Of a stretch of DNA of 47,339 bases, positions 37,738-45,919 are shown one piece after another (positions within the stretch are counted from its first letter, which is position 1; every line of letters begins with the position of its first letter). This DNA comes from Pirellulaceae bacterium (lineage in GTDB: Bacteria > Planctomycetota > Planctomycetia > Pirellulales > Pirellulaceae). Made by a program: the position numbers and the translations under genes. The stretch covers positions 53,523 through 100,861 of the forward strand of contig JAKVBY010000028.1 of assembly GCA_022446825.1 (NCBI GenBank), written 5' to 3'. The notes below the pieces were generated by a model. That model did not search any database. It was not told the DNA's origin and saw nothing but the letters and a program-made list of their open reading frames with translations.

Positions 37738-39933
37738 ATGAGCCAACTTGACCTGTCCACCAAGCCAGCCGCTACAGTGACTTCGAGTGAACTCTCCGCC
37801 TCGGCCCTTCACGACAAATGTCTCGCCATTGCCAGCAATCTTTGGTGGACCTGGCAGCCAGAAGTGAACAATCTGTTCCGGGACATCGATCCCATTCGTT
37901 GGCGCCAACTTGATCACAATCCAATCGCACTACTGAGAGAATTGTCACCAGAACGACTTGCGCAGCGCGCCAGCGAGATGGTGCTGTATAGCCGTATCAA
38001 TCACGCCTTTCGTCAGCTCAAAGAATACACCGCAAACAAGCAGACTTGGGGCGCGACTCATGCCGGCGTCTTAGGAGCCAGACCGGTTGCGTACTTCTCC
38101 GCAGAATTTGGCATTCATGAATCGTTACCGATTTACTCCGGCGGGCTCGGCGTACTATCCGGTGACCATATCAAGAGCGCTAGTGGGTTAGGTGTACCGC
38201 TCGTTGCCGTGGGACTCTTCTACGACCAAGGTTATTTTCGTCAGCGGCTCGATGAAGCAGGCTATCAAGTTGAAGAATATCAAGACACCAAGGTGGAGAA
38301 CCTACCGATCGAGCCAGCGATTTCTTCCGACGGCAAGCCCATCATGGTGAGCTTACAGACCCGACAGGAAACGTTGTTGGCCAAAGTCTGGAAAATGCTC
38401 GTGGGTCGTGTGGAGCTTTATTTGCTCGATTGTGATGTAGAGGGAAACAGCCCGCAGGATCGTCATCTCACAAGTCGACTCTACGGTGGAGATGAACGAA
38501 CACGAATTCGTCAAGAGTTAGTTTTGGGGGTAGGTGGCGTGCGGGCCCTCCGCGCTCTGGGAATTACACCCGGAGCCTACCATTTGAACGAAGGTCACAG
38601 TGCGTTTGGGCCTCTCGAAGTTGTCCGCCAAAGCATGCAAGATGAAGCACACTCGTTCGATCATGCTTTACGCGAAACAGCGCAGCGAACGGTCTTCACA
38701 ACGCACACCCCCGTCCCTGCTGGGCACGACCGATTTGATGGAGACCTGGTCGAGGAACATCTGGGACCTCTACGCGACGAGTTGGGAATCTCTTACGAGC
38801 AATTAATGGGGCTCGGACGCGTCGAGCCTCAAAATGAACACGAGTCATTTTGCATGACCGTGGTCGGCCTCAAGTTATCACGACGGGCAAACGCCGTCAG
38901 TTCGTTACACGGGCATGTATCGCGACGCATGTGGGCACACCTTTGGCCGTGGCGTGTGGAAGAGGAAATTCCCATTGGACATATCACCAACGGAGTGCAC
39001 GTCCCTAGTTGGTTGGCTTGGCAAATGCGTCAACTTTACGACCGCATTTTGCCCGCGAACTGGATTCAGCGCATGGGAGAAGCTGAGGTTTGGCAACACA
39101 TTCAGAATGTCGATCCTGGCGAATTGTGGGAAACACACAATGCACTGAAGAATTTACTATTGGTCTTCACGCGCCGGAGACTCAGTCGTCAGTCGCGCCG
39201 ACGTGGGGAAAGCGATGCTGCAGTCGATGCAGCGCGCAACGTACTGGATCCAAACATTCTCACGATTGGGTTTGGCCGTCGCTTTGCTACTTATAAACGC
39301 GCCAACCTACTGTTTCAAGATCTGGATCGCCTGTGTGCTCTGCTGCATGATTCCGAACGCCCCATTCAATTGATCTTTGCCGGCAAAGCCCATCCCAAAG
39401 ACGAGCCTGGGAAAAAATTGATTCAGGAAATTGCAAACTCGCGCCACAATCCGCGCTTCAACGACCGCATCGTCTTCATCGAAGACTACGACGTGAACGT
39501 CTGCCGCCACATGATCCAAGGTGTCGATGTTTGGCTAAACAATCCCCGACGTCCTCTGGAAGCCTCGGGTACAAGTGGTCAGAAAGTTGTGCTCAACGGT
39601 GGGCTCAACTTGTCGATTCTAGATGGTTGGTGGGCGGAAGCATACAACGGCGAGAACGGGTTTGCCATTGGCAACGGTACACAACATGTGTCCGATGAGA
39701 TCACCGATCAACGAGATGCCGAGAATCTCTACAATGTTCTCGAGGGCACTGTAATTCCCATGTTTTATGATCGCGATGACGATGGTCTACCGAAAGCATG
39801 GATCCAACGCATGATGAACTCCATCGGGACATTGGCTTGGCGCTTTAGCGCCCACCGCATGTTGATGGACTATGCCCGGACTTGCTATGTCCCAGCAGCG
39901 GGTGGATTGAGCTGTGACATGAATTTTCGTTAA
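37738..39933 (+). CDS. glgP: Alpha-glucan (glycogen/maltodextrin) phosphorylase
   Basis: 731 residues of the short bacterial alpha-glucan phosphorylase family (GT35), which releases glucose 1-phosphate from alpha-1,4-glucans with pyridoxal phosphate. Seen are [24 protein letters not shown] near the N terminus, [41 protein letters not shown] and the PLP-region motif EASGTSGQK at 608-616 with K616. That motif usually reads EASGTSGMK; the Met is Gln here. ATG at 37738 has AGGA seven bases upstream and is preferred to the adjacent TTG at 37735. It diverges from the acyl-CoA-dehydrogenase-like gene. No other glycogen gene is in the window. Confidence 0.93.
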   Translation: MSQLDLSTKPAATVTSSELSASALHDKCLAIASNLWWTWQPEVNNLFRDIDPIRWRQLDHNPIALLRELSPERLAQRASEMVLYSRINHAFRQLKEYTANKQTWGATHAGVLGARPVAYFSAEFGIHESLPIYSGGLGVLSGDHIKSASGLGVPLVAVGLFYDQGYFRQRLDEAGYQVEEYQDTKVENLPIEPAISSDGKPIMVSLQTRQETLLAKVWKMLVGRVELYLLDCDVEGNSPQDRHLTSRLYGGDERTRIRQELVLGVGGVRALRALGITPGAYHLNEGHSAFGPLEVVRQSMQDEAHSFDHALRETAQRTVFTTHTPVPAGHDRFDGDLVEEHLGPLRDELGISYEQLMGLGRVEPQNEHESFCMTVVGLKLSRRANAVSSLHGHVSRRMWAHLWPWRVEEEIPIGHITNGVHVPSWLAWQMRQLYDRILPANWIQRMGEAEVWQHIQNVDPGELWETHNALKNLLLVFTRRRLSRQSRRRGESDAAVDAARNVLDPNILTIGFGRRFATYKRANLLFQDLDRLCALLHDSERPIQLIFAGKAHPKDEPGKKLIQEIANSRHNPRFNDRIVFIEDYDVNVCRHMIQGVDVWLNNPRRPLEASGTSGQKVVLNGGLNLSILDGWWAEAYNGENGFAIGNGTQHVSDEITDQRDAENLYNVLEGTVIPMFYDRDDDGLPKAWIQRMMNSIGTLAWRFSAHRMLMDYARTCYVPAAGGLSCDMNFR

Positions 39934-39957
39934 TGCTTAGCCCACGGAAAGGATGCC

Positions 39958-40140
39958 GTGAATTCTCAACGATCAACGACCAAAGAAACCGCTCCTCATG
40001 TTTTTCCTCAGCAAACGCCGGGGACGAACGCAGCCCCATGCCCCGTTTGCCAACATCGCTTACTTGAAATTCGCGGCAAGCTGCAATGTTCGCATTGCCA
40101 CACCATCTGCGAAACTTGTTGTGAAGGCGGACGATCGTGA
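39958..40140 (+). CDS. Small zinc-ribbon protein upstream of deoxyhypusine synthase-like gene
   Basis: 60 residues starting at GTG 39958, with GGAAAGGA a few bases upstream. The second half carries CPVC and CSHC knuckles 18 residues apart (APCPVCQHRLLEIRGKLQCSHCHTICETCCEGG), a clear rubredoxin-type zinc ribbon, then CETCC, which adds two or three more cysteines. The first ~25 residues are disordered. It lies 24 bases after glgP and 74 bases before the deoxyhypusine-synthase-like gene on the same strand. Zinc-ribbon peptides of this size usually mediate protein or nucleic-acid contacts; no specific role can be given. Confidence 0.7.
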   Translation: MNSQRSTTKETAPHVFPQQTPGTNAAPCPVCQHRLLEIRGKLQCSHCHTICETCCEGGRS

Positions 40141-40214
40141 AGAGTGACGTCGTAATGCTTCTTAATTCGACATGCGCGGCCTGCTGATCCACGTCACGTT
40201 GGCCTGAGTTGCCT

Positions 40215-41177
40215 ATGAGTGTCTCCGCCTTCCTCGATCAACATTTCCGGCATTTTAATGCCCGCGAATTGGTTGCTGCCGCACGTGCCTATCAGAGTCA
40301 TTTAAAGGCGGATGGCAAAATGTTCCTCGCCATGGCAGGTGCCATGAGCACTGCCGAAATTGGCATTTCTCTGGCCAAGATGATCCGTGCCGGAAAGGTC
40401 CACGCGATTTCTTGCACTGCGGCCAATCTGGAAGAAGATGTCTTCAATCTTGTGGCTCACGACCAATACAAAATCGTACCCAATTATCGGGATCTTACCC
40501 CGCAGCAAGAAGAAGATTTGCGTAACGAGGGCTTTAACCGTGTCACCGATACCTGCATCCCAGAAACTGTGATGCGACACCTCGAGGACAAGCTGCTTGA
40601 TTACTGGCAGGAAGCGGCAGCAAATGGCCAATCGTATTTTCCCTGTGAATATTTCTTCCGGCTTTTTGATGAGAATGTTTTGCAGCCACACTATCAAATC
40701 CCTGTCGAGAATAGCTGGTTGGTCGCAGCCCACGAAGCAGGCATCCCAGTTTATTCTCCTGGTTACGAAGACTCCACACTAGGCAACATCCTCACAGCGC
40801 GTGTGATTGACGGTTCCGTCGGGACCCATTCTGTCGTCCGCACGGGCACAGAACAAATGGCCCATCTCGTCGATTGGTACCTGGGCAATTGCCAAGATCC
40901 AGGCATCGGTTTCTTTCAAATTGGTGGAGGCATTGCTGGCGACTTTGCCATTTGTGCCGTACCGCTGATCTTACAGGATTTGCGCCGTGACGCACCGCTT
41001 TGGTCATACTTCGCCCAAATCTCTGATTCGACCACTTCCTATGGATCGTATTCCGGCGCGGTTCCCAACGAAAAAATCACGTGGTTTAAGCTCGACAAAG
41101 CATCGCCAAAGTTCATGATTCATTCCGATGCGTCCATCGTTGCCCCACTCATCTTTGCCTATGTATTGGGCGAATAG
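40215..41177 (+). CDS. Deoxyhypusine synthase family protein
   Basis: 320 residues with the deoxyhypusine-synthase fold, which uses NAD and spermidine to move an aminobutyl group to a lysine or amine. Characteristic stretches are FLAMAGAMSTAEIGISLAKMIRAGKVHAISCTAANLEEDVFNLVAHDQY, GNILTARVIDGSVGTHSVVRTGTEQM and IGGGIAGDF. K292, in ITWFKLDKA, lies where the eukaryotic enzyme has its catalytic lysine (SWGKI). Bacteria lack eIF5A, and bacterial homologues of this type are thought to act on other acceptors, for example to make homospermidine, so the product here is undecided. ATG at 40215 is preferred to a TTG at 40209. Confidence 0.88.
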   Translation: MSVSAFLDQHFRHFNARELVAAARAYQSHLKADGKMFLAMAGAMSTAEIGISLAKMIRAGKVHAISCTAANLEEDVFNLVAHDQYKIVPNYRDLTPQQEEDLRNEGFNRVTDTCIPETVMRHLEDKLLDYWQEAAANGQSYFPCEYFFRLFDENVLQPHYQIPVENSWLVAAHEAGIPVYSPGYEDSTLGNILTARVIDGSVGTHSVVRTGTEQMAHLVDWYLGNCQDPGIGFFQIGGGIAGDFAICAVPLILQDLRRDAPLWSYFAQISDSTTSYGSYSGAVPNEKITWFKLDKASPKFMIHSDASIVAPLIFAYVLGE

Positions 41178-41193
41178 GAAACATCGGCCTCAA

Positions 41194-41679
41194 CTACTCA
41201 GCAGCCTCCTGAAGTAGGCCGACTCGACGCAGACAGTCCTGTACATCGTTTGGCTGAATTGATTTGGCCTTCTCAAAACCGGCTGACGTTAAAGAGAAAT
41301 CATTATCGATGTGGTGTACCACAAACCCGCCAGCACACAACTCACGAAAACCCTCAAACCATCGCATCGTTGCTGCAGCGTCACCAGGAAGTCGCAACGC
41401 AAACAGTTCCTCCGGTGCAACCTGCACATGAACTGCAATGAAACGATCAACCGGGTCGACCGCCGCATTGGTGACTTTCAGTTCGAAACTGCCGTATTTG
41501 CGGGACGCAAAAAGAATGGCCTCGGCTTCGAGAGACAGTGAGGGCCTTACCTCCAACTCATAACAAAGAGCGCTGCCACACAACCGCGCCAGTGCTGAGA
41601 TTGTCGGCGCTGCGGCGCGCAACTCGTCGGCTAATCCTGAGCTTCGCTGGCCATCTCCCAAATATCTTTCCAATGACAT
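41194..41679 (-). CDS. Hypothetical protein, 161 residues, downstream of hydroxyacid dehydrogenase
   Basis: A soluble alpha/beta protein with no signal peptide, membrane segment or recognised motif. It has a helical first part (RYLGDGQRSSGLADELRAAAPTISALARLCG), a likely beta-rich middle (LCYELEVRPSLSLEAEAILFASRKYGSFELKV) and an acidic helical end. The ATG is six bases from the stop of the dehydrogenase gene upstream, so the two are almost certainly co-translated. It ends 16 bases from the convergent deoxyhypusine-synthase-like gene. The codon composition matches its neighbours and supports a real gene. No function can be given. Confidence 0.7.
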   Translation of the reverse strand: MSLERYLGDGQRSSGLADELRAAAPTISALARLCGSALCYELEVRPSLSLEAEAILFASRKYGSFELKVTNAAVDPVDRFIAVHVQVAPEELFALRLPGDAAATMRWFEGFRELCAGGFVVHHIDNDFSLTSAGFEKAKSIQPNDVQDCLRRVGLLQEAAE

Positions 41680-41685
41680 GCTGCG

Positions 41686-42651
41686 TTAATTCGCTGTCGG
41701 AATCGGATAACCCTTACGCTGATCGACAAGATTTTCGACTGCTTCTCCACGCAGGTATCGTCGCAAGTTTTTAATGAAAAACTCCATCAAACGTTGTTTT
41801 CGTTTCGATGTATGACCAGCAACATGCGGGGTAATGATCAACCGGGGAACATCCCAGAGGGGACTTTCGGCAGGCAAAGGCTCCTCTTCGCAGACATCGA
41901 TTCCTGCTCCCATTAAGTGCCCTTCCTGAAGCGTTTTGGCCAAAGCCGGTTCGTCCACGATGCTTCCGCGAGCAATGTTGATCAAAATCGCATCTGCCTT
42001 CATGGCAGCCAAACGGTCCGCATTGATTAAATGATGCGTTTCGGCAGTATAAGGACAAGCAACTAAAACAACGTCTGACTCGGCCAGTAAATCATCCAAA
42101 CGATCAATCGACCATAATTCGGAAACCCACTCTGGCTGGCCTGGCTGATGAGCATCCACAGCAATCACACGCATTCCAAAGGCTTCCGCAATCTTAGCAT
42201 ACCGTCGTCCAATTCCACCTAAACCAATAATTCCTGCTGTGGCTCCATCAAGATCGTACAAGCGTCCCCATTCCCAAACATGCTCTATCTGCTGGCGAAA
42301 ATAAGTCGACATGTCACGACTAATTGCAGTCGTCAAGGCCCATGCTTGCTCAACGACGGCAGCTGCATGAACAGCACTAGCATTACTGACGAGCAGATTC
42401 CTCTCAACAACTTCTGGAATAAGGATGGCATCCAAACCGGCCGAAGAAGTTTGGATCCATTTGAGCTTGGTCGCCTCACGAAACACCTGAGGTTCGTGAT
42501 AACCAAAAAAGACCTCCGCATCGGCAAGTTCCGTTGCCAAATCCTCATTTGAGGGCGTCGCTACCGTGACTGTCGGCACTTCGCGGCGTAAAAGGTCATA
42601 ATGCCGCTCCTCAAAGGCCGGAATATCAGATACAACAATTTTCACTGTCAT
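41686..42651 (-). CDS. D-2-hydroxyacid dehydrogenase family protein
   Basis: 321 residues of the NAD(P)-dependent D-isomer 2-hydroxyacid dehydrogenase family (phosphoglycerate, hydroxypyruvate or glyoxylate reductases). The nucleotide loop is GIIGLGGIGRRYAK. The catalytic arginine lies in INIARGSIVDE, the glutamate in GIDVCEEEPL and the histidine in ITPHVAGHTS. SAGLDAI in the N-terminal substrate domain is also typical. The C-terminal RKGYPI is common in planctomycete members. There is no ACT or regulatory domain. The substrate is not readable; the adjacent unknown gene gives no clue. It diverges from the TIM-barrel isomerase gene at 42883. Confidence 0.92.
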   Translation of the reverse strand: MTVKIVVSDIPAFEERHYDLLRREVPTVTVATPSNEDLATELADAEVFFGYHEPQVFREATKLKWIQTSSAGLDAILIPEVVERNLLVSNASAVHAAAVVEQAWALTTAISRDMSTYFRQQIEHVWEWGRLYDLDGATAGIIGLGGIGRRYAKIAEAFGMRVIAVDAHQPGQPEWVSELWSIDRLDDLLAESDVVLVACPYTAETHHLINADRLAAMKADAILINIARGSIVDEPALAKTLQEGHLMGAGIDVCEEEPLPAESPLWDVPRLIITPHVAGHTSKRKQRLMEFFIKNLRRYLRGEAVENLVDQRKGYPIPTAN

Positions 42652-42841
42652 TGCACTAAATTTCTTCGCGTTAAAATCATGGAAATTAAGTTAGTAAACT
42701 GCATAACAGGATTAGCGACCGTATCTCCCACTGTCAATTGGGTACTACGATCATTCGGTTCTGGCCACAGACGGCGACGGCGTTGAATTCAATCAGTTCT
42801 CAGCCGACAATGAATCAGGCTTGCTTGGTTGAGCCCCCCTT

Positions 42842-42866
42842 CACAGTACCCGTTCCACAGTACCCG
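42842..42866. repeat. Short direct repeat upstream of the TIM-barrel gene
   Basis: CACAGTACCCG occurs at 42842-42852 and again at 42856-42866, 14 bases apart, in the leader just before the isomerase ribosome site. It may be a tandem slip duplication or a regulator half-site pair; nothing decides between these. Confidence 0.4.
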
Positions 42867-42882
42867 ACGCTAAAGGATGTCC

Positions 42883-43839
42883 ATGAACTATCGCTTCACT
42901 CGACGGCACGTTCTCACTACTACCGGTACTCTATTGGCCACGGCTGCATCTTCAGGTGTCGATTTTAAGGCAGCTCAGGTCCCTGCACAATCAAACGTAG
43001 AGCCATTTCACTATTGCTTTAACACAAGTACGATCCGCGGCCAAAATCTCCCCTTGCCGCAACAGATCGAAATAACGGCGCGAGCAGGTTACCAAGGCAT
43101 AGAGCCTTGGTTAGGCCACCTCCATGAATTCGCGGAAACAGGTGGAAGTCTTGACGACATCCGCAAACAAATTTCCGACGCTGGCATGACCGTCGAGAGT
43201 GCCATCGGCTTTGCCCGCTGGATTGTGGACGACGACACAGAACGTGCCCAAGGGTTAAAAGATGCAGAACGTGATATGCGGGCAATAAAAGCTATCGGGG
43301 GAACTCGAATTGCGGCTCCGCCCGTGGGTGCCACCGGCGCCATAAACCTCGATGTTATTGCCGAACGTTATCGGGCTTTGCTAGAGATAGGAACCCGACT
43401 CGGAGTGATTCCTCAACTTGAACTCTGGGGGCATTCTCCGGCCATTCACCGGCTGGGGCAACTAATCTACGTGGCAACCGAATCCGGTCATCGCGATGCC
43501 TGCATGTTGCCCGATGTCTACCACATTTTTAAAGGAGGATCCGACTTTAACGGGTTACGATTGATCGAAGGTAAGCGACTACACGCTTTCCACATGAATG
43601 ACTATCCAGCGGAACCAAGCCGAGCAACAATCGGTGACCAACACCGAGTCTATCCCGGTGACGGGATTGCGCCACTCAACCAAATCCTACGTGACCTTTA
43701 CGACACCGGATTTCGCGGGGCACTTTCTCTTGAATTATTCAATCGCGAATACTGGCAGCAAGATCCGCTGCAAGTTGCCAAGACGGGGCTGCAAAAAATG
43801 AAACAAGTCGTAAAAACCGCCTTGAACTCGCCAGGATAA
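42883..43839 (+). CDS. Tat-exported TIM-barrel sugar isomerase/epimerase-like protein
   Basis: About 318 residues. The N terminus FTRRHVLTTTGTLLATAASSG is a twin-arginine export signal. The body is the AP-endonuclease-2/xylose-isomerase-like TIM barrel (hydroxypyruvate isomerase or sugar-phosphate epimerase type): ITARAGYQGIEPWLGHL, SAIGFARWIVDD, LELWGHSP, LPDVYHIFKGGSDFNGL, HAFHMNDYP and SLELFNREY, which supply metal-binding Glu, Asp and His. ATG at 42883 is preferred to 42877 because AAAGGA lies five bases upstream. Together with the exported Gfo/Idh/MocA protein at 8546 it fits planctomycete periplasmic sugar modification, though the two genes are far apart. Confidence 0.88.
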   Translation: MNYRFTRRHVLTTTGTLLATAASSGVDFKAAQVPAQSNVEPFHYCFNTSTIRGQNLPLPQQIEITARAGYQGIEPWLGHLHEFAETGGSLDDIRKQISDAGMTVESAIGFARWIVDDDTERAQGLKDAERDMRAIKAIGGTRIAAPPVGATGAINLDVIAERYRALLEIGTRLGVIPQLELWGHSPAIHRLGQLIYVATESGHRDACMLPDVYHIFKGGSDFNGLRLIEGKRLHAFHMNDYPAEPSRATIGDQHRVYPGDGIAPLNQILRDLYDTGFRGALSLELFNREYWQQDPLQVAKTGLQKMKQVVKTALNSPG

Positions 43840-43842
43840 AGC

Positions 43843-44040
43843 ATGGCTTGGCAACGACAGCTCATTTGCAAATGCGGCGGTGCTTTACCATTTCCACCCC
43901 CTGAAAAATGTCCTCATTGTGATGCCAGGGTGGTTAAAATTCGTCTGCTTGGCCGGCCGCGATACACAGCAATTCTCATCGTGTTGGTGATATTCAGCGC
44001 CCTTGCTCTATATTTGATTTGGTTGCTAGGGAACCTTTAG
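43843..44040 (+). CDS. Small zinc-ribbon membrane protein
   Basis: 65 residues. An N-terminal zinc ribbon has CKC (residues 9-11) and CPHC, eleven residues further on (LICKCGGALPFPPPEKCPHCDARV). A single hydrophobic membrane segment at ~43-62 follows (YTAILIVLVIFSALALYLIWLLG). The ATG is three bases after the stop of the TIM-barrel gene, so the two are likely co-translated. No family is recognised. The ribbon-plus-anchor layout resembles small membrane adaptors. Its 3' end may overlap an opposite weak open frame (43994-44212). Confidence 0.7.
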   Translation: MAWQRQLICKCGGALPFPPPEKCPHCDARVVKIRLLGRPRYTAILIVLVIFSALALYLIWLLGNL

Positions 44041-44212
44041 ATATCCCTTCCAAACACCCGCTGACAAATGCATTCTCCACATTCTCACTGCTTGACTCAC
44101 AGCTCGTTTCACCGACGACTTCATGTAGAGACTCAATACCCAAGACCACCTTCACCAGACTTTCCTGAAGACGGGTTAAAAAACGGAGGTCCCTAGCTGG
44201 CTGGAGTAGCAT
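43994..44212 (-). CDS. Possible small gene, weak
   Basis: A 72-residue frame with ATG at 44212 and TAGGA a few bases upstream. The product (LTRLQESLVKVVLGIESLHEVVGE) looks like an amphipathic helix followed by a Ser/Glu-rich part and has a normal composition. It overlaps the end of the zinc-ribbon membrane gene by 47 bases on the other strand, which argues against it. No family is recognised, and no comparative support can be given from the sequence alone. Confidence 0.22.
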   Translation of the reverse strand: MLLQPARDLRFLTRLQESLVKVVLGIESLHEVVGETSCESSSENVENAFVSGCLEGISKGSLATKSNIEQGR

Positions 44213-44415
44213 GTTTCCTACTTGGGTTCAGCAGTCGGACCCCAAATCCCTTCAACGGTGTTTCGATTCCTGGACAGGGAACCGTCCAGAAATCTCGCGG
44301 CCACCTTCGCTTTCACTTGCAGAGAATGATTGTGTGTGAAACCGGCTACCGACAACTCTGCTCCAACTATGCCACTGCCTGGCAACGCACCATCTGTGCT
44401 CTCTGCAGGTCCGAT
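44041..44415. other. 375-base region between convergent genes
   Basis: Lies between the zinc-ribbon membrane gene (plus) and the ArsC-like selenoprotein gene (minus). Besides the weak frame at 43994-44212 it holds a hairpin, CTGGAC-8 bases-GTCCAG at 44270-44289. The selenoprotein frame stays open for 65 codons past its TAA stop, but without a convincing start codon. Confidence 0.4.
44270..44289. repeat. Hairpin downstream of the selenoprotein operon
   Basis: CTGGAC pairs with GTCCAG (six base pairs, eight-base loop containing GG and CC). It lies 127 bases past the minus-strand operon's last stop. There is no T-run on either strand, so its role as a terminator is doubtful. Confidence 0.35.
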
Positions 44416-44769
44416 TTAGCTCAGGACGTTTTCATAAGTCTCCTCGTGAAAACCAACAAGCAGGGTTTTTCCACGGCGAATGGTCGGTGCCCGCAAATTG
44501 CCGGTAGGGCCTAACAGTAATTTCGCGAGTTCTTCGGCCGTCGGACTTTCTTTTCTAAGATCCAGATGAACGACTTTCTTTCCTTTCGCAATATAGACCT
44601 GACTGACACCTTCAACCACTTTCAAAGCCTCTTCAGCGCCCATCGAACACTGCCGGGCGTTGACTTCAACTTTCGTTTCTACTTGGGCCTTGGCAAGAAA
44701 CTCTTGCGCTCTTTTGCAACTCGTTCAGCCAGGACGGTGGTAACTCCAATCAATCTTTTTCGCCATCAT
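44416..44769 (-). CDS. ArsC/Spx-like selenoprotein with UxxC active site (in-frame TGA read as selenocysteine)
   Basis: A 117-residue thioredoxin-fold protein of the arsenate-reductase-like (ArsC/Spx) family, matching what databases call 'ArsC family (seleno)protein' in planctomycetes. The gene runs through one TGA, at 44725-44727. The text around it is SYHRPG-U-TSCKRAQEF, with U15 and C18 forming a UxxC redox pair where thioredoxin-like relatives have CxxC. Beyond it the frame continues to GPTGNLRAPTIRRGKTLLVGF, which contains the RxP cis-proline element of ArsC. AAGGAAGG lies just before the ATG (44769, or 44766 as a second choice). Ordinary ORF calling starts at an internal ATG at 44643 and loses the active site. 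It is the last gene of the operon, 36 bases after ferrochelatase. The likely role is thiol or arsenate redox chemistry; the substrate is unproven. Confidence 0.88.
44693..44707 (-). promoter_or_regulatory. Bacterial SECIS hairpin of the ArsC-like selenoprotein
   Basis: In the mRNA sense GCAAGA-GUU-UCUUGC: a perfect six-base-pair stem with a three-base loop whose first base is G, 23 bases after the UGA. This fits the described bacterial SECIS form: a short stem, a small apical loop, a G among the first two loop bases and 16-37 bases of spacing. It lies inside the coding sequence, as bacterial SECIS elements do. Confidence 0.75.
44725..44727 (-). other. UGA selenocysteine codon (ArsC-like protein)
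   Basis: Single in-frame TGA between the conserved-looking N-terminal strand (KKIDWSYHRPG) and TSC. Read-through gives a complete family protein of normal length. Confidence 0.85.
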
Positions 44770-44805
44770 TTACCTTCCTTTCATTCTAAAATCAAATTCC
44801 TTTAG

Positions 44806-45831
44806 TCACTGGGGTGGGCGCAATGGTCGCCCTGAAAGACAGCAATCCAGTGGGCACACATCGTGGCTTGTACCGAATTCTCCCAGTGACCTTCTTGCTG
44901 CCTGATCGGTCCTCTCGAGAATTAATTCGCGAATCATCTCGATGAATTGAGGGTGCGTACCGACAGTTTTTGCTCTCACCATTGGCAGGCCGATGCCTGC
45001 ACACAAATCTTTTGCTTCCGTATCTAAATCAAATAATATTTCCATGTGATCCGAAAGAAATCCGATTGGTACAATCACCACATCAGTGAATCGGTTCTCA
45101 CTGCGAACCAGTCGTAAATGGTCACAAACATCAGGCACTAACCAAGATTGAGTTGGGGGCCCACTGCGACTTTGGTAAACCAAAGCCGAGGAAAAATCAC
45201 CTAAACGCTCGGACACGAGCCGTGCCGTTTCAGTTAGTTGTGCCGCATACTCGCAATTGTCCGCCATCGCCTCGGGAATGCTGTGGGCTGTGTAAACAAG
45301 CTGTGTTGTCCGGTGACGTTCAACCGGGATCGCTTTCAAGGCTGCCTCTGTTTCCTCGACAAGGGCCGAGACAAAGCTAGGATGGTTAAAAAACATCCGC
45401 AATTTGTCGATTTCCGGGGCGCCAGGTCCAACTTCTGCTTGCGCCTGCTCAATGTTCTCCCGATACTGTCGGCAACCAGAATACGAACTGTAGGCGGACG
45501 TAAAAAAAGCGAGTGCTCGCGTGATCCCATCATCCCGCATTTGCCTCAGTACATCAGGCAATAAGGGATGCCAATTACGATTACCCCAATAGATAGGTAA
45601 CTTTGGACCAGATTCAGCTAACGCTGTCTCTAAGGCACGCAGGAGCGCCCGATTCTGACTGTTAATCGGGCTGACACCTCCAAAATGATAATAATGCTCT
45701 GCAACTTCCAGCATTCGCTCGCGCGGCACCGGTTTGCCTCGCAGAACATTCTCCAAAAACGGCAGTACATCCTCTGGTTTTTCGGGCCCACCAAAAGAAA
45801 CAACAAGGAGGGCATCGTAGTGGTCAGACAT
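44806..45831 (-). CDS. hemH: Ferrochelatase
   Basis: 341 residues. It inserts ferrous iron into protoporphyrin IX or coproporphyrin III in heme synthesis. It begins LLVVSFGGPEKPEDVLPFLENVLRG, typical of the family. The catalytic histidine is H183 in YTAHSIP and the acidic partner is E264 in SDHMEILFDLDTEA, the same numbering as the Bacillus subtilis enzyme. The C terminus HDVCPLDCC contributes three cysteines, with C120 and others upstream, as in ferrochelatases that carry a [2Fe-2S] cluster. Whether this one does, and which porphyrin it uses, is not decided. ATG at 45831 is preferred; the frame is open further upstream into the previous gene. It lies between two selenoprotein genes, 88 bases after one and 36 before the other. 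Confidence 0.93.
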   Translation of the reverse strand: MSDHYDALLVVSFGGPEKPEDVLPFLENVLRGKPVPRERMLEVAEHYYHFGGVSPINSQNRALLRALETALAESGPKLPIYWGNRNWHPLLPDVLRQMRDDGITRALAFFTSAYSSYSGCRQYRENIEQAQAEVGPGAPEIDKLRMFFNHPSFVSALVEETEAALKAIPVERHRTTQLVYTAHSIPEAMADNCEYAAQLTETARLVSERLGDFSSALVYQSRSGPPTQSWLVPDVCDHLRLVRSENRFTDVVIVPIGFLSDHMEILFDLDTEAKDLCAGIGLPMVRAKTVGTHPQFIEMIRELILERTDQAARRSLGEFGTSHDVCPLDCCLSGRPLRPPQ

Positions 45832-45919
45832 CACAATCTTCTTGAAAGTTCGACTTGGAAAGGTTTGGATTTGCTCTATCTTGTGCTGGAACAGGCTTGA
45901 AGAAAAGCCCTCCTCACGA

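Noticed and set aside
44806-44808. TGA at the end of ferrochelatase as a third selenocysteine codon
   Set aside because: It follows a complete family C terminus, no SECIS-like hairpin was seen, and the frame continues only about ten codons to a TAA.
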